Of a DNA stretch of 15,524 nucleotides, positions 6,709-13,190 are shown piece after piece (position 1 is the stretch's first letter; each line of letters starts with the position of its first letter). Under the pieces are notes generated by a model. That model saw only the letters and a list, made by a program, of their open reading frames with translations. It did not search any database and was not told where the DNA came from. The stretch is from an uncultured Bacteroidales bacterium (GTDB lineage: Bacteria > Bacteroidota > Bacteroidia > Bacteroidales > UBA932), in the NCBI GenBank assembly GCA_934678915.1, contig CAKUSF010000045.1, positions 1 to 15,524 on the forward strand, in the 5' to 3' direction. Made by a program: the position numbers and the translations under genes.

Positions 6709-7239
6709 TTAATTTTGATTGAAATCTATGGTCCCCGCTTCCAACGCAGCGCTTGCTTCATAGCCCTCGTCAACTGGTAGAGCCTTTCCTGCCGCCACGG
6801 CTCCGGCCCCAGCTGCCACTGCCAATCGGTCGCAGCGTTCGTTTTCCGGATGCCCATTGTGCCCCTTCAGCCAATGAAACGCAACCCGGTGCATCCTATA
6901 GACATTCAGGAAACGCATCCAAAGATCAGGATTCTTCACCTTCTTCCATCCTTTCCGCTCCCAAGTTTGAAGCCAACCCTCATTTACCGCCTTAACCACA
7001 TAAGAGGAGTCACTATAGACCTCAACCTCAGCATTTTGCCATTTAATAGCCTCAAGCCCCTTAATCACCGCCAGCAGCTCCATCCTATTGTTCGTAGTCC
7101 GGATGAACCCGCCACTCATTTCCTTCTCATGCCCTGCACATTTCAACACCACACCATAGCCACCCGGCCCAGGGTTCCCACTCGATGCCCCGTCAGTGTA
7201 AAGGAATATCCTCGGTCTAGTTGAATTTGTTGACTCCAT
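6709..7239 (-). CDS. rnhA: Ribonuclease HI
   Basis: The 176-residue protein is an RNase HI, which cuts the RNA strand of RNA-DNA hybrids such as Okazaki primers and R-loops. All four acidic catalytic residues are visible: the Asp in YTDGASSGNPGPGG, Glu in NNRMELLAVI, Asp in YSDSSYVVKA and Asp in NERCDRLA. The flexible-loop His in WLKGHNGHPEN is also present. The basic-handle segment WLQTWERKGWKKVKNPDLW is intact. The enzyme domain ends near residue 150; about 25 further residues, rich in Ala and Glu, form a tail beyond the usual 155-residue length. The ATG at 7239 lies 13 bp after the stop of the AAA/PD-(D/E)XK gene, so the two genes are probably on one transcript. Confidence 0.96.
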   Translation of the reverse strand: MESTNSTRPRIFLYTDGASSGNPGPGGYGVVLKCAGHEKEMSGGFIRTTNNRMELLAVIKGLEAIKWQNAEVEVYSDSSYVVKAVNEGWLQTWERKGWKKVKNPDLWMRFLNVYRMHRVAFHWLKGHNGHPENERCDRLAVAAGAGAVAAGKALPVDEGYEASAALEAGTIDFNQN

Positions 7240-7252
7240 TGTTCAGTTACGC

Positions 7253-8821
7253 CTAAACACCGCTCTCCACTTTCCAGTCCAGGTTGTTCACCCCGTCCTT
7301 CACGGAAAAGTTCATACCCACCTTAATGACTGCCTTGCCTTTCATTTTGAAAACGTCAGCATAGCGTTTCGCATTAATCTGCGCTAGAGCTTCCTCCACG
7401 CTTCCTTCGAACTTCACTTCCATCACATAGACGGTGTCCGCAGTCTCCAGAGTGATGTCAATCCTCCCTTTGGCAGTGTGCTGCTCAACTTGTATGTCGT
7501 AGTCTGTCAACAAGGCGAAGATGATGTAAAGCATCTGCTGGTAATGTCCCTCGAAGTTGGTGTTGTCGCAATATGGCACGGTCTCCAGAAAGTCGCTCAA
7601 AAGCCTCATGGCTCCATCCGCGTCCCCGTCATTCAGACAAGCTGAAATGTCAGCAATGACAACCCTTCCAGTATCTACCTCCGAATCCAGATAGCCCGGC
7701 AGCAGGCTATCGAACAGTCCCACCCTGATCTCATTGTTCGGGATGTCAAGAGTATAGACATCCAGCCTTTCGTCATAGTCCTTGATTGTGAGGTAACCGC
7801 TTTGGTAAAGCAACGGGACCAACGAGGTCATACTCTCTGTCGCCACATCGAAAGTGGCTTTCTTAGCCCTGACCTTTCCCAGTTGTGACGGCTTCACTCC
7901 AAATTCTCTCATCTTGTGGATGAGGTAGGTCGGAGTGCCGGAACCGAACCAGTAGGAGTCAAGCTTTCCGTCAGCGAAGCAATTCAGCAAACTGAAAGGA
8001 TTGAACACATCCGGTGAAGGCCAGCAAAAATGATAACCGTCATAATGGTTCTTCAGCTCTGCTGTGGCTTCCTCACGACTCAACCCCAGTTTCCCCGAAA
8101 GCTCGTCTATGTCTCCACCCATCTGACCAAGCAATTCATCTTCGGTGATTCCGCAAATGCCGGCATAAGGTTCGTCCATGCTGACGTTCTTGATGTTGTT
8201 CAGCTCGCTGAAGATACTAAGTTGTGAGAACTTGGTGATGCCAGTCAGGAACACGAAACGGAGCATAGGCTCGCAATCCTTCAACGGACTGTAGAAGTTA
8301 CGCATCGTATTCCTCAGCACATCAAGGCGCTCTCTTTCGTGAGCAACGTCAAGCAAAGGCGCATCATACTCATCGATGAGCACGACTACCTGCTTGCCGG
8401 TCTTCTGATGCACAGTCTTTATCAAATTGAGGAGACGGACGTTCGGATCCGGAGACTCACATTCTATCCCAAAACGTATTTCATTGTCTTTCAAGATATA
8501 AAGCAGATAACGCTCCAACTGTTCCTTTTCCATGTGCTTACCTCCGGCTAGGCTGAAGTGCAGCACAGGATACTCCTTCCACTCCGTCTCCAGCTTCTCA
8601 ATGGCAAGCCCCTTGAATAGATCCTTCCTTCCCTCGAAGTAACTCTGAAACGTTGACACCAACAGCGACTTACCGAAACGGCGAGGACGGCTCAAGAAGA
8701 AATACTTTCCGTCAGTGTGCGTCATGCGATAAACGTACTCAGTCTTGTCAATGTAGAGGTTGTCGAGCCTACGAACCTCCTCAAAAGTCTGTATCCCGAT
8801 AGGGTATAATTTCCTTGCCAT
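7253..8821 (-). CDS. AAA-ATPase-like protein with C-terminal PD-(D/E)XK nuclease domain
   Basis: From the ATG at 8821 the product has 522 residues. The N terminus, MARKLYPIGIQTFEEVR, is typical of the AAA-ATPase_like family common in gut Bacteroidales. SRPRRFGKSLL (about residues 45-55) is the Walker A variant, and VVVLIDEYDAP (about 148-158) is Walker B. GITKFSQLSIFSELNNI follows as the family signature. Near the C terminus, GRIDITLETADTVYVMEVKF carries the D...ExK of a PD-(D/E)XK nuclease (PDDEXK_9 type). The start is set by AAGGTGA seven bases upstream; a longer frame begins only with TTG at 8860. The cellular role of this multi-copy family is not established to my knowledge; nuclease activity is inferred from the motifs. 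It lies just upstream of rnhA. Confidence 0.9.
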   Translation of the reverse strand: MARKLYPIGIQTFEEVRRLDNLYIDKTEYVYRMTHTDGKYFFLSRPRRFGKSLLVSTFQSYFEGRKDLFKGLAIEKLETEWKEYPVLHFSLAGGKHMEKEQLERYLLYILKDNEIRFGIECESPDPNVRLLNLIKTVHQKTGKQVVVLIDEYDAPLLDVAHERERLDVLRNTMRNFYSPLKDCEPMLRFVFLTGITKFSQLSIFSELNNIKNVSMDEPYAGICGITEDELLGQMGGDIDELSGKLGLSREEATAELKNHYDGYHFCWPSPDVFNPFSLLNCFADGKLDSYWFGSGTPTYLIHKMREFGVKPSQLGKVRAKKATFDVATESMTSLVPLLYQSGYLTIKDYDERLDVYTLDIPNNEIRVGLFDSLLPGYLDSEVDTGRVVIADISACLNDGDADGAMRLLSDFLETVPYCDNTNFEGHYQQMLYIIFALLTDYDIQVEQHTAKGRIDITLETADTVYVMEVKFEGSVEEALAQINAKRYADVFKMKGKAVIKVGMNFSVKDGVNNLDWKVESGV

Positions 8822-9202
8822 AACCGTCACCTTTTGATTACTTTTGTAAAAATAAAACAAAAAATTGGATCAGTCAAGTTTAGTAACCTTCAAAAAATAA
8901 CCTGCATCATCTTAAGGAATCTTTTCGGTCTATATCTCTTTTCTCATCAGTCATGTGCCACCGGCACACTCCTTCTTCGAAAATAGATCAATCCTCAAAA
9001 ATTTTCTCTTAATCTGACGCAACTTATTTATTTCATGTTACTTAACACCTACAAGGTCCATCGATTAACATTTCATTGACGGAGGGGATGGGCGACATCC
9101 TTTGCCCCAAACGTTGTGCAAAACCGACAAATGAAGGGGTTCGACAACACATCGTAGCGAAAACGTCACTCTTCACCTCAAGTGTTAACCTGCCGCCTCT
9201 CT
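8822..9202. other. Intergenic stretch with no gene seen
   Basis: This gap lies between the AAA/PD-(D/E)XK gene and the left sugar-transferase cassette. No frame in it gives a recognisable protein. The base composition changes from AT-rich near 8860-9060 to more mixed near 9070-9200, suggesting decayed sequence, possibly from a lost aminotransferase gene that began at its right edge. Confidence 0.4.
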
Positions 9203-9220
9203 CATGTGAGCCAGACAGAG
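9203..9220 (-). pseudogene. Possible relic of a DegT aminotransferase 5' end
   Basis: CATGTGAGCCAGACAGAG here matches 14541-14558 at 17 of 18 bases. There, the minus strand encodes LCLAHM near the N terminus of the intact aminotransferase. Here the same frame gives LCLAHMREAAG and then a stop. Both sites lie just beyond the same 150-bp repeat element and downstream of paralogous sugar-transferase genes. I infer that the left cassette once had an aminotransferase gene, of which only this scrap is recognisable. The short length keeps confidence moderate. Confidence 0.45.
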
Positions 9221-9221
9221 G

Positions 9222-9368
9222 TTACAAACCACGGCCACGCCACCATGCCACAGAAGTGCGTGAGGCATACTTACGTGTGTCCGACCCCATCTTTTAAGAA
9301 TGGGGTCGGACACATCAAAGCGCAATAGAAAGCCCTACAGGCTAATTTCGGATGTCCGTGGTTTGTAA
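9222..9368. repeat. 147-bp inverted-repeat element, copy 1
   Basis: The element is bounded by a perfect 13-bp inverted repeat, TTACAAACCACGG (9222-9234) and CCGTGGTTTGTAA (9356-9368). In its middle a 15-bp perfect hairpin, TGTGTCCGACCCCAT (9276-9290) with its complement at 9300-9314, has a 9-nt loop. A smaller AGCC/GGCT hairpin lies near 9330-9345. The second copy at 14616-14766 is about 88-90% identical by eye. Both copies lie just after a sugar-transferase gene on the minus strand, so the element would be in the 3' part of that transcript. It could be a MITE-like insertion or a conserved RNA structure. The GGGGTCGGACAC hairpin resembles REP hairpins mobilised by REP-associated tyrosine transposases, but no transposase gene is present. 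Confidence 0.8.
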
Positions 9369-9397
9369 AATATTACTCGATGAACCATCAACATACC

Positions 9398-10186
9398 CTA
9401 AACCTCCTCACCTGCGAACCGGACCTTGAAACCAAGGACGGTGGCGAAGATCATCTCGATGTCCTTGAGAAAACTGTAGTGACGGTAATAAAAGCAGTTC
9501 AGGCGAACCTTGTCAGGGTAGATCTCCGAGTCATTATATTCAGTGGCAATCTTTTGCATCGGACGGGCGTCCCCCGCTGCCTGACGCGAGGCGACATATT
9601 CAGATATCATCTCATCCTCCAGCCGGTACTTTAGGGTCGCCGGCCCCGTGATGCCCGGACGAAGCTTCAGCACATCGCGGTCGCTCCCTTCCAGCCTGTC
9701 CGCATAGCCAGGCACGTCCGGCCTCGGCCCCACGAAACTCATGTTCCCGACCAGCACATCCCAAAGCTCCGGCAGCTCGTCAAGCTTATAGTGCCGCAGC
9801 ACCGCCCCCAGCGGTGTGATCCGCGAATCTCCAGCCACTGAAACGGAAGACCAACCATCAGTATTTCCGATCCCTGAGCTATCATCAGAAGTATTCACTG
9901 AGCCCTCAACAGATCCAGTCACACAACCCTCACCCGATCCGGTCCCTGAGCCTGTAGAAGGGGCCACAGCCTCACCAGAAAATGCAACAACCGTCCGAAC
10001 CCTCATCGTCCGGAACTTATGGCACCTGAATATCCTCCCGTCCTTCCTTACCCTATCCTGCACAAAAAACACCGGCCCTCCCAGCATCTTAATCTTAACC
10101 AAAACAGCCACAACCACCAGCACCGGCCACAAAAACAGAAGGCCGAGCAGCGCTACTGCCCGGTCAAAAATCCATTTGAGTATCAT
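9398..10186 (-). CDS. Undecaprenyl-phosphate sugar phosphotransferase (PglC-like), with an internal insert
   Basis: The 262-residue protein is a small bacterial sugar transferase of the PglC type. Such enzymes move a sugar-1-phosphate from a nucleotide sugar to undecaprenyl phosphate at the cytoplasmic membrane, starting glycan repeat assembly. It has an N-terminal membrane segment (residues 6-32), VFFVQDR at 39-45, FRCHKFRTM at 53-61, LDELPELWDVL with the catalytic Asp-Glu, GNMSFVGPRPDVPGYA, and LRPGITGPATLKYRLEDE. Compared with its paralogue at 14793-15446 it carries about 45 extra residues (about 65-112) rich in Gly, Ser and Thr, encoded by degenerate copies of the REP-like repeat. It also has Arg47 where the paralogue and the family have Gly (RVRKDG against RVGKDG). 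Activity may therefore be reduced. The 147-bp repeat element follows the stop. Confidence 0.92.
   Translation of the reverse strand: MILKWIFDRAVALLGLLFLWPVLVVVAVLVKIKMLGGPVFFVQDRVRKDGRIFRCHKFRTMRVRTVVAFSGEAVAPSTGSGTGSGEGCVTGSVEGSVNTSDDSSGIGNTDGWSSVSVAGDSRITPLGAVLRHYKLDELPELWDVLVGNMSFVGPRPDVPGYADRLEGSDRDVLKLRPGITGPATLKYRLEDEMISEYVASRQAAGDARPMQKIATEYNDSEIYPDKVRLNCFYYRHYSFLKDIEMIFATVLGFKVRFAGEEV
9851..9997 (-). repeat. In-frame insert of degenerate REP-like repeats inside the sugar-transferase gene
   Basis: At least three degenerate copies of the repeat are visible on the plus strand: one with core CTGAGCCTGTAGAAG at 9946-9960, a second beginning near 9897 with CACTGAGCCCTC, and a third near 9871 with CCCTGAGC. 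Read on the minus strand in the gene frame they give PSTGSGTGSGE-like and SVEGSVN-like peptide. The paralogue has only KHN at this place, so the segment is an insertion that kept the frame. Confidence 0.8.
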
Positions 10187-10207
10187 TTCAATATATTATA
10201 ATCACAA

Positions 10208-10220
10208 GGCGAGACTCGCC
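10208..10220. repeat. Short perfect palindrome upstream of the left sugar-transferase gene
   Basis: GGCGAG-A-CTCGCC is a 6-bp inverted repeat around one base, 22 bp upstream of the sugar-transferase ATG. It is an isolated GC-rich island in AT-rich DNA. It might be an operator or a relic of a longer hairpin; nothing decides between them. Confidence 0.35.
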
Positions 10221-10261
10221 ATCTAATACACTTTGACTCTTTGACTATCTTACCATAAAGT

Positions 10262-10292
10262 TTTGGCAGTTGGCCAAAATTATGTAGCTTTG
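10262..10292 (+). promoter_or_regulatory. Strong Bacteroidota promoter of the DUF4160-DUF2442 pair
   Basis: TTTG at 10262-10265 and TAGCTTTG at 10285-10292 are exactly 19 bp apart. Initiation is expected near 10298, which makes the ATG at 10313 the likely start of the first gene, because the in-frame ATG at 10301 would be almost leaderless. A direct repeat, CTTTGACT twice at 10231-10246, lies just upstream and could bind a regulator. Confidence 0.8.
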
Positions 10293-10312
10293 CGAATAAC
10301 ATGTTGTTACTT

Positions 10313-10563
10313 ATGCCAACGATCTTCATCATATTCGGTTTTATCTTCAATTCTACTCGGATGACCACGAGCCGGTACATATCCACGTGGTCAAGGATGG
10401 GCACGAAGCAAAATACAATGTAGAACCTGTTGTGGCTCAAGTATTCAACCACGGATTCAAGAAACATGAGATTTCAATGATCGAGAGCATCATCGAAGAA
10501 AATGTTGACGTGATCAAAGACCGCTGGAATGAGTATTTTAAAAGCCGCAAGGGACAATACTAA
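10313..10563 (+). pseudogene. DUF4160 family gene, disrupted by a frameshift
   Basis: The start MPTIFIIFGF is the hallmark of DUF4160 proteins, small toxin-antitoxin-like partners of DUF2442 proteins. After IFN the frame runs to a stop within about 36 codons. The sequence continues two bases out of frame as FYSDDHEPVHIHVVKDGHEAKY through HEISMIESIIEENVDVIKDRWNEYF to a TAA at 10561, exactly the rest of a normal DUF4160 protein of about 83 residues. A single missing T near 10350-10353 (TTC AAT TTC TAC expected) would explain this. The second frame has no start codon of its own. It may be a real mutation or a base-calling error. The strong promoter and the DUF2442 gene five bases downstream are intact. 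Confidence 0.85.
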
Positions 10564-10568
10564 TTGAC

Positions 10569-10832
10569 ATGCAGCATTATATCGACAGAGTATGGGTAGA
10601 TAACACCAGAGTATATGCCAAGACCAAGGACGGTCTCATGGCGAGTTATCGTTTTGCCGATTGGAACAGACTACGCAACGCTAGCCAAAGTCAGAGAGAA
10701 GACTTTTACCTCACCTATTCTGGAATACATTGGCCCCAGATTGACGAAGATCTCAGCTTCGAAGGAATGTTTTCCCAAGCGGGCCTCTGTAGCAGAACTT
10801 TGGCAGAGGACGCTGTCTGCTACATGAAGTAG
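10569..10832 (+). CDS. DUF2442 family protein
   Basis: The 87-residue product fits DUF2442: an opening beta-strand region (IDRVWVDNTRVYAKTKDG), a short helix (FADWNRLRNASQSQREDF) and the family-typical IHWPQIDEDLSFEGMF near residues 52-68. DUF2442 genes often pair with DUF4160 genes, in the order seen here, and the pair is usually considered toxin-antitoxin-like; biochemical function is not established to my knowledge. The last 19 residues (after GMF) do not resemble the family and may be read-through into foreign sequence, since a glycosyltransferase remnant on the other strand starts seven bases after the stop. The gap to the DUF4160 stop is five bases, so the two share one transcript. Confidence 0.8.
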   Translation: MQHYIDRVWVDNTRVYAKTKDGLMASYRFADWNRLRNASQSQREDFYLTYSGIHWPQIDEDLSFEGMFSQAGLCSRTLAEDAVCYMK

Positions 10833-10838
10833 AATAGA

Positions 10839-10990
10839 CATCCGGTACTTCGCCAGCACCTCGTCCAACAAATAGCAAACCGCTTTCTGGCACACCTTCA
10901 GCCACATAGCATAGTCGTTATTCTTCTTGATGTCAGCAATCGGGATTAGCCCGATGGCCTTCACAATCAAAAAACTCAACCAACAATAAG
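10839..10990 (-). pseudogene. Fragment of a family 2 glycosyltransferase gene
   Basis: The minus strand translates to VKAIGLIPIADIKKNNDY, then AMWLKVCQKAVCYLLDEVLAKYR. The motif DYAMWLK...YLLDEVLAKYR is the conserved C-terminal part of GT2 (GT-A fold) glycosyltransferases of Bacteroidota polysaccharide loci, which transfer sugars during glycan assembly. Only about 50 residues remain. The normal N-terminal catalytic half (nucleotide-sugar binding, DxD) and the segment after KYR are missing. An ATG-initiated frame of 122 codons covers it but its two ends are unrelated sequence. It is a truncated relic, cut on its right by the inverted repeat at 10990-11061 and on its left by the DUF2442 gene. 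Confidence 0.75.
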
Positions 10991-11061
10991 AAACTGTTTT
11001 GATTTGTTTGTTTGAAGATTTTTTCACCTCAAAGAACATTCAAACAAATCAAAACAGCTTC
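10990..11061. repeat. 21-bp inverted repeat bordering the glycosyltransferase relic
   Basis: CTGTTTTGATTTGTTTG (10994-11010) and its exact complement (11041-11057) form a 17-bp stem with a 30-nt loop. After one mismatch it extends by three more base pairs (10990-10992 with 11059-11061). No T-tract follows on either strand. It may be the end of a vanished insertion or a hairpin that insulates the retron from the neighbouring genes. Confidence 0.7.
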
Positions 11062-11095
11062 TAAGCATTTATTCTAATAGAGTTCCTTTACTGGT

Positions 11096-11127
11096 GTTGC
11101 ATATTCATTTAATTTCTATTAATTTTG
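11096..11127 (+). promoter_or_regulatory. Promoter of the retron
   Basis: TAATTTTG at 11120-11127 matches TAnnTTTG. GTTG at 11096-11099, 20 bp upstream, is a three-of-four match to TTTG. The predicted start (about 11132) falls at the beginning of the a1 arm, as expected if this promoter makes the retron RNA. Confidence 0.65.
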
Positions 11128-11128
11128 A

Positions 11129-11267
11129 AAAGCATCTGCCGCAACATTGATTTTTCGTTGTTGATCCTGCGACGATTATTACAATCCTGGCTGATTGTCC
11201 GCTTTCGGCTCCGGGCTGCGTTGGCCGCCTCCGTTGCACTTAAAGTAGAATAAGCGGCAGATGCTTT
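11129..11267 (+). ncRNA. Retron msr-msd non-coding RNA
   Basis: The segment is bounded by a perfect 14-bp inverted pair, AAAGCATCTGCCGC at 11129-11142 (a1) and GCGGCAGATGCTTT at 11254-11267 (a2), ending 11 bp before the reverse-transcriptase ATG. This is the standard retron layout. In the 5' part, CAACA 11142-11146 can pair with TGTTG 11159-11163, and ACAATC 11181-11186 pairs with GATTGT 11193-11198; these are msr-like stem-loops. In the 3' part, 11201-11237 folds into a hairpin with symmetrical internal loops (GC, CGG, CGG and C pairing with G, CCG, CCG and GC around TGCGTT), a plausible msd stem. The branching guanosine and msDNA ends cannot be fixed by eye. The high GC of 11199-11232 contrasts with the AT-rich flanks. 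Confidence 0.85.
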
Positions 11268-11278
11268 ATTAAGGAATT

Positions 11279-13039
11279 ATGGTCGATTTAGGGTTTCTAT
11301 GTTTAAGCACAAAGGCAGATGTGGCGAATTATCTTAAAGGCTCATTAAGGAATCTGTCATATCTTTTGTACGTGCTTCCAAAGGAACTACAGTACAAATC
11401 ATTTGCAATTCCCAAAAAGAATGGGGGATTACGGACAATCTACTCACCAGCATCCAGAATCAAGTTCTACCAAAGAAACCTTGCTGACATTTTGGTTGAT
11501 CTTTACCCTAATAAAAAATGTGTACATGGGTATCTAAAGGAACGAGGTATAAGGTCAAATGCCTTTGTTCATAGCCACAAAAAAATCGTCATCAACATAG
11601 ATCTTAAGGATTTCTTTTCATCCATCCATTTCGGACGTGTCCGTGGCATGTTTCTGTCCAAGCCGTTTGGCTTCAATGAAGAAGTCGCGACAACTTTGGC
11701 ACAAATCTGCTGCTTTAACGGGATTCTTCCACAAGGCGCGCCTTCTTCGCCAATTGTGACCAACTTCATCTGCAGGAGGCTTGACAATCAACTTCAATCT
11801 TTCGCCATTGATAACAAAATGACGTACTCCCGCTATGCGGACGACATAACATTCTCGACAAACCTAAGCCGGATTCCTTCCAAGATCGGCAGAATTGGTC
11901 ATGAAGGCCACCTTATCCTCTCAAAAGAATTAAGGAATATAGTAGAGTCCAATGACTTCAAGATCAATGAATCCAAGACACGATACTCCATGTCCAACAA
12001 CCGACATGAAGTAACCGGGCTGATCGTCAACGAAAAGGTCAATGTTGACCGCAGGCTCATCAGACGGATACGCGCCATGCTTCACGCTTGGCAACGTTAT
12101 GGATTGCATGAAGCCGCTCTGGAATATTTTGAGAAATATTCCAGTAAACCAATACCTGACTACCCTGACCTTGCATTTATCAAAACCATCTGTGGCAGAA
12201 TCGGATTTGTTGGACATATCAAAGGCAGAGACAACTCAGTGTACACAAGTTTGTTTCAAAAACTCAAATCATTAGACCCTTCCGCCAGAATCGCATTGCC
12301 CACTAATCTTAACAGCTCAAACAACTACCGCGCTACGATATTCTGCGAAGGTAAAACAGATTCGTTTCATTTGGAAGCTGCCCTTAAATATTTCATAAAT
12401 AAGGGGGAGTACTGCGATCTGAACGTTCGCTTTTACCATTATCCGGATGAGGCAAAAAATGTCAACAATGCAACCCTTCTAGACCATTGTAGGGCTTATC
12501 CTATGAGAAAAAACACAAACACAGAAATCTGCCTGTTCGATTGTGACGTAAAGTCTTTCATCAACAAGGTTACTGAGAACGGTACGCTATATAAACGCTG
12601 GAGTGACAAGGTGTATTCATGCGTCCTTCCAAAACCAGACCATCGAGACTTCAGTGATATTTGCATTGAACATTTCTACACAGACGAAGACCTGAAAATT
12701 AAAGACAGCAAAGGACGTCGGCTATTCCTAAGCACCGAGTTCGACAAAAATGGGGAGATTGCGGAGGATGGCTTAACCCTCGGCAAAAAGAATGACGCTT
12801 TGTCACCCTATCCCAAAATCATCGATGGAAACACACGTGTGGCAAAGAGAAATGGCGACAACGTGGCAATGACCAAATACGATTTCGCAAAGAACGTCTT
12901 CAACGCAACCGGAGATTTCAAAAATGTATCATTCGACCACTTCAGCCCCATCTTCGAGCTCATCCGTACAATTCTGAGCAAGGCTGAGAATACAACAGAA
13001 GAGGATGATAACGCCAGTAATTTCAACATACAACACTAA
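11279..13039 (+). CDS. Retron reverse transcriptase fused to a TOPRIM-like domain (Ec67-like)
   Basis: The 586-residue protein has a retron-type reverse transcriptase in residues 1-330 and a C-terminal domain in 345-586. RT signs are FAIPKKNGGLRTIYSP (42-57), SNAFVH (93-98, the retron NAxxH motif), INIDLKDFFSSI (105-116) with a catalytic Asp, LPQGAPSSP (150-158), YADD (186-189) and VTG (245-247, retron-specific). The C-terminal part has IFCEGKTD (354-361) and CLFDCDV (418-424), the Glu and DxD of a TOPRIM fold. E. coli retron Ec67 (Eco2), an anti-phage system, has the same RT-TOPRIM fusion and, from memory, about the same length. Here the RT would make msDNA from the adjacent RNA and the TOPRIM part would be the toxic effector; this is inferred. 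AAGGA at 11271-11275 precedes the ATG. No accessory gene follows. Confidence 0.93.
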   Translation: MVDLGFLCLSTKADVANYLKGSLRNLSYLLYVLPKELQYKSFAIPKKNGGLRTIYSPASRIKFYQRNLADILVDLYPNKKCVHGYLKERGIRSNAFVHSHKKIVINIDLKDFFSSIHFGRVRGMFLSKPFGFNEEVATTLAQICCFNGILPQGAPSSPIVTNFICRRLDNQLQSFAIDNKMTYSRYADDITFSTNLSRIPSKIGRIGHEGHLILSKELRNIVESNDFKINESKTRYSMSNNRHEVTGLIVNEKVNVDRRLIRRIRAMLHAWQRYGLHEAALEYFEKYSSKPIPDYPDLAFIKTICGRIGFVGHIKGRDNSVYTSLFQKLKSLDPSARIALPTNLNSSNNYRATIFCEGKTDSFHLEAALKYFINKGEYCDLNVRFYHYPDEAKNVNNATLLDHCRAYPMRKNTNTEICLFDCDVKSFINKVTENGTLYKRWSDKVYSCVLPKPDHRDFSDICIEHFYTDEDLKIKDSKGRRLFLSTEFDKNGEIAEDGLTLGKKNDALSPYPKIIDGNTRVAKRNGDNVAMTKYDFAKNVFNATGDFKNVSFDHFSPIFELIRTILSKAENTTEEDDNASNFNIQH

Positions 13040-13121
13040 TGCGCAAATACTCATTATCAATGTTCTCTTGCCACTATAATACTACTACCCTAATGTACTA
13101 ATACACATATATAACAAAATT

Positions 13122-13146
13122 ACGGAGCCAGAAGACTCCGTTTAAT
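13122..13146 (+). terminator. Candidate terminator of the retron
   Basis: ACGGAG 13122-13127 pairs with CTCCGT 13136-13141 around an 8-nt loop, followed by TTTAAT. The stem is short and the T-tract weak, but it is the only hairpin between the retron stop and the convergent gene. Confidence 0.5.
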
Positions 13147-13163
13147 ATAAAGCTAATGAATAT

Positions 13164-13181
13164 GTTAAAGGGGATTGCCCC
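13164..13181 (-). terminator. Candidate terminator of the aminotransferase gene
   Basis: On the minus strand, nine bases after the stop codon, GGGG-CAAT-CCCC is followed by TTTAAC. It is a short but GC-only stem. Confidence 0.5.
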
Positions 13182-13190
13182 GATGGCCAC

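Noticed and set aside
9076..9297. 73-codon plus-strand frame crossing the repeat element
   Set aside because: It runs through the inverted repeats and non-coding DNA, with no ribosome-binding site and no recognisable product.
10671..11039. 122-codon minus-strand frame as a complete gene
   Set aside because: Only its middle 50 residues are glycosyltransferase-like; both ends are unrelated sequence, so it is reported as a fragment.
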